From Azonexus sp. (lineage in GTDB: Bacteria > Pseudomonadota > Gammaproteobacteria > Burkholderiales > Rhodocyclaceae), in contig NZ_JAVBXX010000019.1 of NCBI RefSeq assembly GCF_030824335.1, forward strand, positions 62,001-126,000: a stretch of DNA of 64,000 bases, read 5' to 3'. The position numbers and the translations under genes were made by a program. Under the pieces are notes generated by a model. The model saw only the letters and a program-made list of their open reading frames with translations, was not told the DNA's origin and searched no databases. Shown piece by piece: positions 47,788 through 58,783 of the stretch (positions are counted from its first letter, which is position 1; the number at the start of each line of letters is the position of its first letter).

Positions 47788-49991
47788 TTCGTCTCAAAAG
47801 CGGTCACACCGTCCCAATTCTCGCGAATTGGCAGGAGGCGTAGTTCAGCGATACGTTCAGCGTAAAACTTGTACAAGTAGCGCGCTGGGAAACGCTGCTG
47901 CAGGCTCAACAAAAGCTGGGTCGCCGGCACCCAATCCTGGGCACGGTACAAATGCAGGAAATTCTCCCACTCGGCAAGTTCGGCGATATCTTCCGGCGAT
48001 AGTTCGGTACTCAGCCCCAGTGGCTCAAAAATCGTGACCGGCTGTTCCTTGCCCTTGACGCGTACCCGATCCAGTTCGCGGAAAGAAAAATCATCCAGTT
48101 TGTCCCGTGTCGCCTCACCCACCACGATACCGACGCCGTACACCTTGGTGATCCCCTCAAGACGCGAAGCCAGATTCACTGCGTCACCCATCACGGTGTA
48201 GGCCTTGCGCACCGGAGACCCCATGTCGCCCACCGTGACCACGCCTGTATTGAGGCCAACACCAATGTGCAATTCCGGCCAGCCGCGCGCCTTGAACGGC
48301 GCATCCAGCGCCCGCACGGCCTGCTGCATGGCAAGTGCGGTCAACAAGGCATGGCGGGCATTTTCCGGATCGGCAACCGGCGCGCCCCAGAAAGCCATGA
48401 TGGCGTCGCCAATATATTTGTCGAGCGTGCCGCGATTGGTCCGGACAATCGAAGTCATTGCCCCAAGGTACTCGTTCATCAACTGGGTCAGTTCACGCGG
48501 CGTCATGCCTTCCGACAAGGTCGTAAAACTGCGGATATCGGAAAACAGGATGGTCAATTCTTCATTGCGCCCTTCCATGCTGTAACTTTCCGGGTCCTTG
48601 GCCATTTCGTCGACCAGTTCGGGCGGCACATACTGGCCGAACAGATCGGTAAACTGGCGCTTGCTGCGCGACTCGACGAAATAGCCCCAAGACATGTTCA
48701 GGGCGTACAGAATCACGATGAGCAAGAATGTCGGCGCCAGCGCCAGAACCAGTCCGCCCTGCCAGAGCCCGTAATTGAAAGCGGCAGCCAGTGCCAGCGC
48801 CGTCAAGGCCAGCAAGCTTGAACGCAGGGGAGACAACAAGGGGAGCAGCAACACCAGCGCACAGCCCAGAAGGATCATGCTCAATATTTCCACGGCCAGC
48901 ATGTAGCCCGGCCGAGCCTTGATGCTGTCGGACAACATGCCGGCAATCAGGTTGGCATGCACTTCGACCCCCGGATAGGCGCCACCAACCGGTGTCGACC
49001 GCAAATCCATCAGCCCCGGTGCGCTGGTCCCAACCAGCACGATACGGCCGCGCAAGACGTCGGCGGAAACCTGCCCACGCAGGATGTCGACCGCAGAAAT
49101 ATAGGGAAAACTCTTCGCCTGTCCACGATAAGGCACCAGTGCGGCCACCTGCTCATCGACCGGAATACGGAAATTACCGGAGGGCGACAGGATATCGATC
49201 CATTCGATACCGACGCTATCGTCGGGGAAACCGAGACTTAACTGGCTCTCGCCCAGCAACTGCCGGATCATGGCCAGTGACAAGGACTCGTAGTAGGCAT
49301 CCTGATATTTGACGACCAGTGGAACGCGTCGCGTACTACCATCGAAATCAATCAGCGGATTGAAATGCCCGGCACCGGCTGCTGCCGCCTGCAGACCGGG
49401 GAGATTGCCGCCAAAACCTTCCCAGGAAACAAAATCCTGATCGCGGCCGGCAAAACTGCCCGCCGGAAACACCGGCTGAGGCAGGGCCCCTGCATGTTTC
49501 GCCTCATGCTTGCCGGAAAAGTAATAGCCGAGCACAGCCGGCCGACCACGCAAAGTTTCTGCAAACAGCCGGTCGTAATCCAGGCGGGGCCGCAGACTCT
49601 TCAGCGTCCGCTGGAAGCCACTGTCCCCTTTCAAGCGATCCCGAGCAATCGATTCCAGCACCTTCAAGCCCGAACTATCGTCAGGCTCGGCAAAGACCAC
49701 GTCAAACCCGATGACTGAAACCTGATAGTCGTCGGTCAGCTTGCGTACCAGATCGGAGACAACATTACGCCCCCAGGGCCAGCGTCCGATTTCGGCCAAA
49801 CTTTTTTCGTCGATATCGACAATGACAATACGATCATCCGGCGTATCCGGCATGGAAATCCGCACACGGACATCGTACAGATAGGCATCCAGCGCTGAGA
49901 CAAAAGGGATATGCCAAAGACGACCGGCATGCCCCAACAGAGCCGCCAGACAGAAAAACCCCAAGATGATACGAACCAGGTGCTTTTTCAC
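47784..49991 (-). CDS. CHASE2-domain adenylate cyclase (class III)
   Basis: 735 residues. N-terminal TM, then a periplasmic CHASE2 domain (about 45-330; VIVDIDEKSLAEIGRWPWGR), three TM helices (about 345-430) and a catalytic class III cyclase domain (about 465-640). The two metal Asp residues are in LFSDIRSFTTLSEGM and GDAIMAFWGAP. KAYTVMGDAVNLASRLEG has Thr where class IIIa enzymes have Asp, suggesting class IIIb (CyaB-like). It makes cAMP. The start is GTG. Confidence 0.88.
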   Translation of the reverse strand: MKKHLVRIILGFFCLAALLGHAGRLWHIPFVSALDAYLYDVRVRISMPDTPDDRIVIVDIDEKSLAEIGRWPWGRNVVSDLVRKLTDDYQVSVIGFDVVFAEPDDSSGLKVLESIARDRLKGDSGFQRTLKSLRPRLDYDRLFAETLRGRPAVLGYYFSGKHEAKHAGALPQPVFPAGSFAGRDQDFVSWEGFGGNLPGLQAAAAGAGHFNPLIDFDGSTRRVPLVVKYQDAYYESLSLAMIRQLLGESQLSLGFPDDSVGIEWIDILSPSGNFRIPVDEQVAALVPYRGQAKSFPYISAVDILRGQVSADVLRGRIVLVGTSAPGLMDLRSTPVGGAYPGVEVHANLIAGMLSDSIKARPGYMLAVEILSMILLGCALVLLLPLLSPLRSSLLALTALALAAAFNYGLWQGGLVLALAPTFLLIVILYALNMSWGYFVESRSKRQFTDLFGQYVPPELVDEMAKDPESYSMEGRNEELTILFSDIRSFTTLSEGMTPRELTQLMNEYLGAMTSIVRTNRGTLDKYIGDAIMAFWGAPVADPENARHALLTALAMQQAVRALDAPFKARGWPELHIGVGLNTGVVTVGDMGSPVRKAYTVMGDAVNLASRLEGITKVYGVGIVVGEATRDKLDDFSFRELDRVRVKGKEQPVTIFEPLGLSTELSPEDIAELAEWENFLHLYRAQDWVPATQLLLSLQQRFPARYLYKFYAERIAELRLLPIRENWDGVTAFETK

Positions 49992-50013
49992 GATCCAGTT
50001 TTTTCCTGAAAGC

Positions 50014-50712
50014 TCATGCCTTCAGGAAAAACTCCATCTTGATGCCGGCAATCTCGATCACATCATGATCCTCCAGAGGGTGTGCCTGCGCATCAATGGC
50101 CTGGCCGTTTACGTAGGGGAACACCGTACCCTCGACGTGCGTGATGAAATAGCCATGCGGCCGGCGGGCAATCACAGCGACCTGCGTTCCCGGCTTACCA
50201 AGCGTGGTCAAGGTTTTGAGCAATTCGAGTTCCTTGCCGGCATTCGGACCGTTGAGCAACTGGATGGCGGCTGGCGGCAAGGGAGCTGGGCGCGAAGTCA
50301 CACCGATGTTCGAATGCTCCCCCGTATCGCCGGCAAGCAACTGCAAATCAGCCGCTGACTTGATTGCGCCGAGGCGTCCGGCACTTGCATGATCAGGCTC
50401 GGCAGGAACGCTTGCCGCGCCGGCCTGATCGGCCATGTACTTCAGCTTGTACTTGCCAAGCTCAATGACATCGTTGTTGCGGAGAAAATGTTTCTTGATG
50501 GTTTGACCATTCACCAACGTGCCGTTGGTACTGTTCAGATCCTCAAGAAACGAGTCTGCCAGGATGGTGACGATGACAGCGTGCTCGCCGGAAATCGCCA
50601 GATTATCGATCTGGATGTCATTGTGCGGTTTGCGCCCAATGCTCAATCGCTCCTTGTCGAGCGCGATTTCCTTGAGTACCAGACCATCCATGGAGAGGAT
50701 CAATTTCGCCAT
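50014..50712 (-). CDS. FHA-domain protein (phosphothreonine reader)
   Basis: 232 residues. The N-terminal FHA (about 20-90) has SIGRKPHNDIQI, SGEHAVI and LNSTNGTLVNG, all canonical for phospho-Thr binding. A second C-terminal FHA-like domain (about 150-230) lacks several of these residues. It is the likely partner of the operon's Ser/Thr kinase. AGGGACGG precedes the ATG. Confidence 0.9.
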   Translation of the reverse strand: MAKLILSMDGLVLKEIALDKERLSIGRKPHNDIQIDNLAISGEHAVIVTILADSFLEDLNSTNGTLVNGQTIKKHFLRNNDVIELGKYKLKYMADQAGAASVPAEPDHASAGRLGAIKSAADLQLLAGDTGEHSNIGVTSRPAPLPPAAIQLLNGPNAGKELELLKTLTTLGKPGTQVAVIARRPHGYFITHVEGTVFPYVNGQAIDAQAHPLEDHDVIEIAGIKMEFFLKA

Positions 50713-50740
50713 CTTGCCGTCCCTGCCTTGCGTTATTTTC

Positions 50741-51553
50741 TTACTTCAGTCTGGCCAGCAGCTTTTGCCACCAACCGCTTGGTACAGCATACTCTCCCCG
50801 CACCTGGATCAGAATGACCGAGACATTATCCCGACCGCCATTCTGGTTTGCCCGATCGACGAGATGCTCTGCCGCCAAAGCAGGCGTAGTACCGTACAAA
50901 TGCAGAATTCCGGCGATTTCACCATCTTCCAGCATATCGTTCAAACCATCCGAACAAAACAGCAATAAGTCGCCGCGCCGTGTCGCGTGTTCGGCGATAT
51001 CGACATCCACGCTTGCGTCAACCCCCAAGGCGCGAGTGACCAGATTCTTGTTCGCCGAGTAGCGTGCCGCTTCGACGCTAATCATGCCACTATCAATCTG
51101 TTCCTGTAAAAAGGAGTGGTCTTTGGTTAATTGCTCAAGATCGCCATCACGCCAGCGATAAACACGCGAATCACCAACGTGGGCAAGGTACATTCGATTA
51201 TCGATGAACCACGCAAAAACCAGCGTTGTTCCCATGCCTGCGTATTGCGGCTGACTTTGCGCCGCATTGAAAATAGCCAGATTGGCCGCGCAAATCTCAT
51301 CGTTGATACGCTGCACCGGATCACCCAGCACTTCTTCGCCACGCCGAAAAGCGTTGAGGAAACGGTTAAAGCTGGTGGCCAGGAGTGTCGTAGCCATTCC
51401 GCTGGCCACCTCACCCGCCTTGTATCCGCCCATGCCGTCTGCCAGTATGGCCAAACCCAGTTCAGCATCGGCAAATACGGCATCTTCGTTGCGCGTACGC
51501 ACCACCCCCGTATCACTGAGTAGCGCAATCTCCAACGCATCATGCAAATTCAT
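50741..51553 (-). CDS. PP2C-family Ser/Thr phosphatase
   Basis: 270 residues. Motifs RTRNEDAV, ADGMGGYKAGEVAS, GDSRVYRW, FCSDGLNDML and GGRDNVSVI hold the metal-binding Asp residues of PPM phosphatases. It reverses the kinase and is adjacent to it (ATGA overlap), as in bacterial Pkn/Stp pairs. GGAGCAGGG precedes the ATG. Confidence 0.93.
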   Translation of the reverse strand: MNLHDALEIALLSDTGVVRTRNEDAVFADAELGLAILADGMGGYKAGEVASGMATTLLATSFNRFLNAFRRGEEVLGDPVQRINDEICAANLAIFNAAQSQPQYAGMGTTLVFAWFIDNRMYLAHVGDSRVYRWRDGDLEQLTKDHSFLQEQIDSGMISVEAARYSANKNLVTRALGVDASVDVDIAEHATRRGDLLLFCSDGLNDMLEDGEIAGILHLYGTTPALAAEHLVDRANQNGGRDNVSVILIQVRGEYAVPSGWWQKLLARLK

Positions 51554-54093
51554 TCGCCCTGCTCCGTCTGTTCAAACCGCGCTTCCGGTATGCAGGCACG
51601 CAAAGCCACAGCCATCTCGGCCCCACGCTGGTAGCGCTGATTGATATCCTTATGCAGTGCCTGGTTCACAACTGCAACCACCGCGGCAGGCAACGCCGGG
51701 GCAAGGGCATGGATGTCGGTGTGGGGTTCGTTGGCAATCTTGAACATCAACTGCGCCATGGAATCGCCGGCAAAAGGCAGTTGACCGCAACATAATTGAT
51801 ACAGCGTGACGCCCAGCGAGAATAGATCAGAACGACCGTCGATTTTCTTGCCTGCGAGTTGTTCCGGCGACATGTAGGAGGGCGTTCCGAGAACCATGCC
51901 GGTCTTGGTGCGCGACGAATCGGTTATACGGGCAATCCCGAAATCGGTCACCTTGACCTGATCGCTGGCCGGTTCATACATGATGTTGGCCGGTTTGATA
52001 TCCCGGTGCACAACATTCTGCGCATGCGCATAATCCAGCGCATCGGCCACCCTGGCCACCACCGACAGCACAACAGGCAAGGGTAGAAGCTTGCCGGGCT
52101 TGCTGTACGGAACGAGGTCCTGCCCCTTGAGAAACTCCATGGCGATATACGCCAGATCCTGCTCTTCGCCAGCATCGTACATCGTGACGATATTCGGATG
52201 ATTGAGCCGCCCGGCGGTTTCGGCTTCGCGGAAAAAGCGTTGCTTGACCTCTTCCAGTTCGTCGCCTTCGAACTCCTGGGCCAGCGCCATCGTCTTGATG
52301 GCGACGATACGATTGATTTTCGGATCGCGCCCCTGATAGACCACCCCCATGGCGCCTTTGCCCAGCTCTTTCTCGATCTGGTAGCGCCCCAGCATCGGTT
52401 TTTCGATCTGTGCATCGCCAAGAATCAAGGTGCCACTGGCCGTCTGCCCGCGTGAACCGGCCAGCATGACGGTTTCCGACATCTGTTTGGCGCGGGCGAT
52501 GCGTTGGGCAATATCGCGGAAAGCGAGGTCGTGATCGGCGACAAAACGGAATACGGCCTCGGCTTTGTTGAACTGACGCTTGCGTTCGTAATCCAGACCC
52601 AGGTTGTACAGATTCTCCATCAACCCCTGATCCATCGGGCACTTGCGGAACTTGTCGAAAGCCATGTCCAACTGGCCCTGCCCCTGGAAAGCCAGGCCGA
52701 GCATCCGGTTGGACTCGGCCGATTCCAGATCGGAACGCTCCTTGCCGCGCTCGGTACTCAAGAAATGCTTGGTGGTCAGCAACAGGTGGCCAACCAGCAA
52801 CAAACTCAAGGCCCCCATCAAGGGAACCCACATCCCGGCCCCGAGCATCAGGCCGAAATGCGTGCCGAGCAGAGAAAGCAGCAACACCATGGTCAGGCTG
52901 GCGCCCATGCCCGCGCCAAGTTGCGGCAGGACCAAGGCGAGATAGCAACCGACCAGCAACATCACACCCAAACTAGCCCAATGCGCCCAGGGCGGCGTCA
53001 CGAAGAAATGCTCCTGCAAAATACTCGATACGGCATGCGCCAGTGACTCGACTGGCGCCATTGCCGGCGATACCGGCGTCACTTGCGTTGTCCCCACCCC
53101 GGCCGCCGTTGCACCAATCAGGACAATCTTGCCAGCGTACTTACTGGCCGGAATCTTGCCGCTCAACACATCGTAGAAAGAATCAACCTGAAAAGGCGCT
53201 CGCCCATCCTGCGCGTGGTAGTAAAAAGTGTTCATCCGGGTCGCCGTATCGGTCACGATACGCAAGCGTCCCAGGGCAACTTCCTCACCCAGGCGCACCC
53301 GGATATCGGCCGGCCCCAGATTCAGGCTACGCGCAGCGAGCATCAGGGAAAGCGACGGGTAATACTGGTCAAAATACTGGACCACCAACGGTTCGCTACG
53401 CACCCCGCCATCGACATCCTGGCTGGCATTCAGATGCCCCAACGCCACCGCCTTGCCGCCCAGTTGTTCGACCGGAATTTGCAATTGACGCGCCGGTAGC
53501 GCCAGGCCCACGCCTGGCTGCACCTGCGAGATACGATTGAGCGCAACGAATGGAGCCACTTGCTGATCCGGACGACCATGCGCCTCACCGAGCTCAAACA
53601 ACATGGGCAACAACACATTGCCGGCACGCTCGTAGCTGCCAGCCAGCGTCCGATCCACATTTAGCGCGCGCTCTGCTTCGACCAGCATGGAGGAAACCTG
53701 GCCGACTTCCGATGATGGCTCAGCCCCTTCGACAATCGATTGATTGACGATATCCATCAAACGGGTGATGTAAACGTAGCCGGGATCAATCTGCGGCTCG
53801 GAAAAGAAAATGGTGTTACCCACCGCCTTGGCCCCCGCCGCCGCCAGCAGGTCGGTCATGCGTGCATGCAAGTCGCGGGACCATGGCCAGCGGCCGATAT
53901 TGGCAATACTCGGGTCGTCGATGGCGATCACGGCCACCTTGTCGGAAGGGGTTCGAGTCGACGCCTGGACGCCCAGATCGTAGGCTTTACGCTCCAGACT
54001 TTGCAGCAGATCGGTGGTGCCAGCCAGCAGCATCGCGATGGTCACCATCAATCCGAGGAACCAGTCCTTCTTCCAGAATGCTGCTTTCGCCAT
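51550..54093 (-). CDS. CHASE2-domain Ser/Thr protein kinase
   Basis: 847 residues. N-terminal TM, periplasmic CHASE2 (about 40-320; VAVIAIDDPSIANIGRWPWSRD), three TM helices (about 345-430), a helical TPR-like linker (about 440-530) and a C-terminal kinase domain (about 570-830). Kinase motifs: GKGAMGVVYQG, VAIKTM, HRDIKPANIM, DFGIAR and SPEQLAG. The sensor precedes the kinase, opposite to the usual PknB layout. The start is uncertain: ATG at 54091-54093 (MAKAAFWKKDW) or 12 nt upstream at 54105. Confidence 0.9.
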   Translation of the reverse strand: MAKAAFWKKDWFLGLMVTIAMLLAGTTDLLQSLERKAYDLGVQASTRTPSDKVAVIAIDDPSIANIGRWPWSRDLHARMTDLLAAAGAKAVGNTIFFSEPQIDPGYVYITRLMDIVNQSIVEGAEPSSEVGQVSSMLVEAERALNVDRTLAGSYERAGNVLLPMLFELGEAHGRPDQQVAPFVALNRISQVQPGVGLALPARQLQIPVEQLGGKAVALGHLNASQDVDGGVRSEPLVVQYFDQYYPSLSLMLAARSLNLGPADIRVRLGEEVALGRLRIVTDTATRMNTFYYHAQDGRAPFQVDSFYDVLSGKIPASKYAGKIVLIGATAAGVGTTQVTPVSPAMAPVESLAHAVSSILQEHFFVTPPWAHWASLGVMLLVGCYLALVLPQLGAGMGASLTMVLLLSLLGTHFGLMLGAGMWVPLMGALSLLLVGHLLLTTKHFLSTERGKERSDLESAESNRMLGLAFQGQGQLDMAFDKFRKCPMDQGLMENLYNLGLDYERKRQFNKAEAVFRFVADHDLAFRDIAQRIARAKQMSETVMLAGSRGQTASGTLILGDAQIEKPMLGRYQIEKELGKGAMGVVYQGRDPKINRIVAIKTMALAQEFEGDELEEVKQRFFREAETAGRLNHPNIVTMYDAGEEQDLAYIAMEFLKGQDLVPYSKPGKLLPLPVVLSVVARVADALDYAHAQNVVHRDIKPANIMYEPASDQVKVTDFGIARITDSSRTKTGMVLGTPSYMSPEQLAGKKIDGRSDLFSLGVTLYQLCCGQLPFAGDSMAQLMFKIANEPHTDIHALAPALPAAVVAVVNQALHKDINQRYQRGAEMAVALRACIPEARFEQTEQGE

Positions 54094-54143
54094 ACCCCTC
54101 CCCATCAATAAGCCCCTGTCGGGCACATCCCCTGTGCCGCCGT

Positions 54144-54173
54144 ATTGTTGCCCGGACAGCCAAGCCGGGTCAA
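54144..54173 (-). promoter_or_regulatory. Putative promoter of the eight-gene signalling operon
   Basis: On the minus strand TTGACC and AACAAT are separated by 18 nt, immediately after the stop codon of the ornithine cyclodeaminase gene and about 50 nt before the kinase start. Confidence 0.45.
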
Positions 54174-54177
54174 ACCC

Positions 54178-55137
54178 TCATTGCATGGGGAGCGCAACAC
54201 CCAACCCCCGGGCCTGCGCAGCATTCAGTACGCGCAACGCCAAAGCCAGATCCTGAACGGCCATGCCTTGCGACTCAAACAAGGTAATCTGTTCGGCATC
54301 AGTTCGTCCGGCCTGCCGCCCGATAATCACCTCGCCAAGCTCCACCATCTGTCGCACATGCAGACGACCTTTTTCGAGCAAGGGCAACAGATCACCAGCC
54401 TCGGCCAGTGCAGTCGCAACCGAATCGACGGCAATCAAGTCACAGCGACGGATGGCGGCCTCGGAAACCTCCTGCCGAATCAACGCATTCGATCCCGCCG
54501 CATTGATATGTACGCCAGGACTCAGCCAGTCGGCCTCGAACAGCGGTTGCGCCGCCGTCGTAACGGTGCCGATCAGATCGCTGTCGCGGACGGTATCTTC
54601 CGCACAGGCCGCCGGAACGACGCTTCTTCCGGTCAACTCGCTTAAACGGGCACAAAAGGACTGCAACTTATCGGCCTTGCGGCCAAAAACCTTGACCAAC
54701 TCGATGGGCAGTGCCGCACAAATTGCCCGCACATGCCCCTCAGCCTGCCAGCCTGTACCAAATACGCCAGCGACCTTGGCCTCCGGGCGGGCCAGCCATC
54801 TGGCGGCCACACCACTCGCCGCCCCAGTACGCACCATGCCGAGGAAATCCGCTTCAATCACCGCTTTGAGTTGGCCACTGGCGGCATCGAACAGGTGTAC
54901 CAGAAAGCGGTTGCCACTTTTATTACTGGTGTAGGCCTTGTAACCGATCACCCCTTGCGCAGGCAGCGCGCCTTGCAGAATATGCAGCACAGTTTGCGGC
55001 AAACGACTGCGCTGGCGCGGGGTATCCAGCGCCTGGCCAAGCGCCAGATCGCGATGCGCGGATTCGACAGCTTCCAGCGCCATTTCTACGGTCAACACCT
55101 GTTTGACGTCATTTTCTGCAAGAAACAAGGCCATCAT
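54178..55137 (-). CDS. Ornithine cyclodeaminase / mu-crystallin family protein
   Basis: 319 residues. An NAD-binding segment (VAGVFGTGWQAEGHVRAI) and the family motifs VKVFGRKADK and INAAGSNALIRQEV are present. Members include ornithine cyclodeaminase, alanine dehydrogenase and ketimine reductase; the substrate cannot be set from this sequence. It lies just after the sucD terminator and before the signalling operon. Confidence 0.85.
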   Translation of the reverse strand: MMALFLAENDVKQVLTVEMALEAVESAHRDLALGQALDTPRQRSRLPQTVLHILQGALPAQGVIGYKAYTSNKSGNRFLVHLFDAASGQLKAVIEADFLGMVRTGAASGVAARWLARPEAKVAGVFGTGWQAEGHVRAICAALPIELVKVFGRKADKLQSFCARLSELTGRSVVPAACAEDTVRDSDLIGTVTTAAQPLFEADWLSPGVHINAAGSNALIRQEVSEAAIRRCDLIAVDSVATALAEAGDLLPLLEKGRLHVRQMVELGEVIIGRQAGRTDAEQITLFESQGMAVQDLALALRVLNAAQARGLGVALPMQ

Positions 55138-55173
55138 TCAATTCCGATACCAAGACGTAAAAGCTAAGGACGT

Positions 55174-55204
55174 AAAAAAGGCGGACACTCGGCCCGCCTT
55201 TTTT
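55174..55204 (-). terminator. Intrinsic terminator of sucCD
   Basis: On the minus strand GGCGG pairs with CCGCC around a 9-nt loop, flanked by A6 and T6. It starts about 24 nt after the sucD stop. Confidence 0.85.
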
Positions 55205-55227
55205 CTCATTGAGCCAAGCTCAGCAAA

Positions 55228-56121
55228 TTACAGCAGGCCCTTCAACAACTTGGCCATTTCGGACGGATTGCGCGTCACGGTGAAACCACAGGCTTCCATG
55301 ATTTCCAGCTTGGCATCCGCCGTGTCGGCACCGCCGGAGATCAACGCACCAGCGTGACCCATGCGCTTGCCAGCCGGAGCGGTAACACCTGCGATGAAGC
55401 CAACCACCGGCTTCTTCATGTTTTCCTTGCACCACATCGCGGCTTCGGCTTCGTCAGGACCGCCGATTTCGCCGATCATGATGACAGCGTCGGTGTCCGG
55501 ATCGTCGTTGAACATCTTCATGACGTCGATGTGCTTAAGACCATTGATCGGATCACCACCGATACCGACGGCGGAAGACTGGCCGAGACCGATTTCGGTC
55601 AGCTGACCGACGGCTTCGTAAGTCAGCGTGCCGGAACGGGAAACGACGCCGATGCGACCCTTGCGGTGGATGTGACCCGGCATGATGCCGATCTTCACTT
55701 CGTCCGGGGTGATCAGACCTGGGCAGTTCGGGCCGAGCAGCAGAGTCTTCTTGCCGCCCTTGGCTTCCTTTTCCTTCATCTTGTTGCGCAGCATCAGCAT
55801 ATCGCGAACAGGAATGCCTTCGGTAATGCAGATGGCCAGATCGAGGTCGGCTTCAACGGCTTCCCAGATCGCAGCGGCAGCACCCGGGGGCGGCACGTAG
55901 ATGACGGAAACGGTAGCACCGGTTTCGGCAGCAGCTTCCTTAACGGAGGCGTAGATAGGGATATTGAAGATCGACTCGCCGGCCTTCTTCGGATTCACAC
56001 CCGCGACAAAGCATTCCTTGCCGTTCGCGTATTCCTGGCATTTTTCCGTGTGGAACTGGCCAGTTTTACCGGTGATGCCCTGGGTGATGATCTTGGTGTT
56101 CTTGTTGATCAGAATAGACAT
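55228..56121 (-). CDS. sucD: Succinyl-CoA synthetase alpha subunit
   Basis: 297 residues. The N-terminal CoA-binding Rossmann domain ([20 protein letters not shown]) and the phosphohistidine loop [11 protein letters not shown] near residue 250 are present. It forms the TCA-cycle enzyme with SucC. A strong AAGGAGCACTGA ribosome site precedes the ATG. Confidence 0.97.
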   Translation of the reverse strand: MSILINKNTKIITQGITGKTGQFHTEKCQEYANGKECFVAGVNPKKAGESIFNIPIYASVKEAAAETGATVSVIYVPPPGAAAAIWEAVEADLDLAICITEGIPVRDMLMLRNKMKEKEAKGGKKTLLLGPNCPGLITPDEVKIGIMPGHIHRKGRIGVVSRSGTLTYEAVGQLTEIGLGQSSAVGIGGDPINGLKHIDVMKMFNDDPDTDAVIMIGEIGGPDEAEAAMWCKENMKKPVVGFIAGVTAPAGKRMGHAGALISGGADTADAKLEIMEACGFTVTRNPSEMAKLLKGLL

Positions 56122-56131
56122 TCAGTGCTCC

Positions 56132-57292
<1,161 letters not shown>

Positions 57293-57426
57293 GCGCTTTC
57301 CTTGCGTTGAGTTAAGTTGCGAGCATTAAGCGGCGCCAAACCTCCCCCAGCCCCGCCACGTTATACTTCTTCGAGCCAAAAATCTTACCACAGCCGCAAC
57401 AATTTATTGCAGGCCGAAATTCATAA

Positions 57427-58752
57427 TTACGCCCGGTCTTCAGTCATTCGCATGACCTTTTGCAACAACGGCAGCAAGAGTCCGGCCGCTGCCAACAGGC
57501 TGATAACCGCTGCCAACCAGAAACCCGCCACACCGAACGGCGGTTGCCAGCGATAGCAGAGCCAGGCACCGCCCCCCAGTGCGATGCCCCAAAAACAGAA
57601 AGTCTGGATCAGCATCGGCACGAAAGTCACCCGGTAAGCACGCAGCACATGGCCAGCGATGGTCTGCAGTGCGTCGAAAAACTGGTACACCGCCACGTAG
57701 CCAATCAGCGCCAAAGCTACCGAACGTACCGCCGGATCATCGGTATAGACCGCCAACAACGAATTGGCGCCAAACCAGAGCAAAAGACCCAGACACAAAG
57801 AGGAGATCGACGCCATCAACATGCTTGCCCGCACCGTCACCCGGACAGTCTGCCAGTTGCGCGCACCGAGCGACTGCGCCACCGCAGCCATTGTGGCAAT
57901 GCCCAGCGACAAGGGCAGCATGTAGGTCAGCGCGGACAGGTTGGCAATGATGCGATGCCCGGCAACCACCGTCGCCCCCAGTGACGCAATGAACAGACTG
58001 ACCAACGTGAACGCCGTAATCTCGACGAGATTGGAAAACCCCATCGGCAAACCCAGGCGCAACAATTCACGCCAGGTTTTCAGGCAAGGACGTCGCCAAT
58101 TGGCAAATGGCTGATAGCGCCGGCCAAGCGGGCCGAAATGCAGCCATGCCGTCGCACTCAGGCAGGCCAGCCAACCGATCAGCACATTGGAAAGCGCACA
58201 GCCAAGTACGCCAAGCGGTTCGCCGAGCCAGCCACGCGCAGCGAACCCCCAAGCCAGAAGGGCATGGGTACATAAACCGGCAAGGCCGATCCCCATCAAC
58301 ACACGCGGCCGCCCAAGCGCATTGCAGAAGGCGTAAAAAGTCCGGTAGAGCAACGATGCCGGCAGACTCCAGGCAAGCAAGCCGAGATATTGCCGAACCT
58401 TGGCGTCGACCGCAGGATCCATTGCAAAGGGATCGAGCACCACCCCGGGATAGGTCAAAAAGAGAATGCCTGGCAGCGCCAGCAAAAGTGCCAGCCAAAA
58501 CCCCTGCTGCAAGACAGCGGCGACTTCCGTATCGCGTTTCGCGCCATGTAAATGCGCGACAACGGGCCCCACCGACTGCAGCACGCCAACCAACGCAAAA
58601 ATAACCGACACATGAATACCGCCGCCGATCGCCACGGCAGCTAGGTCAAGCGGACTGACATGACCCAGCACCACCGTATCGATCACCATCATGCCGACCG
58701 AAGCCAACTGAGCGATCAGAACAGGAAAAGCGTGGGCGACCAACCCACGCAT
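57427..58752 (-). CDS. MATE family efflux transporter
   Basis: 441 residues, 12 TM helices in two halves. The N-terminal HAFPVLIAQLASVGMMVIDTVVLGH and the LGLPMGFSNLVEITAF region in the second half match MATE/NorM proteins. It exports cationic compounds using Na+ or H+. I start at ATG 58750-58752; an in-frame GTG four codons upstream is an alternative. It lies 31 nt after the FAH-family gene. Confidence 0.9.
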   Translation of the reverse strand: MRGLVAHAFPVLIAQLASVGMMVIDTVVLGHVSPLDLAAVAIGGGIHVSVIFALVGVLQSVGPVVAHLHGAKRDTEVAAVLQQGFWLALLLALPGILFLTYPGVVLDPFAMDPAVDAKVRQYLGLLAWSLPASLLYRTFYAFCNALGRPRVLMGIGLAGLCTHALLAWGFAARGWLGEPLGVLGCALSNVLIGWLACLSATAWLHFGPLGRRYQPFANWRRPCLKTWRELLRLGLPMGFSNLVEITAFTLVSLFIASLGATVVAGHRIIANLSALTYMLPLSLGIATMAAVAQSLGARNWQTVRVTVRASMLMASISSLCLGLLLWFGANSLLAVYTDDPAVRSVALALIGYVAVYQFFDALQTIAGHVLRAYRVTFVPMLIQTFCFWGIALGGGAWLCYRWQPPFGVAGFWLAAVISLLAAAGLLLPLLQKVMRMTEDRA

Positions 58753-58783
58753 TGCGGTCAACACGAAAATTGGCCGAAAAAGC

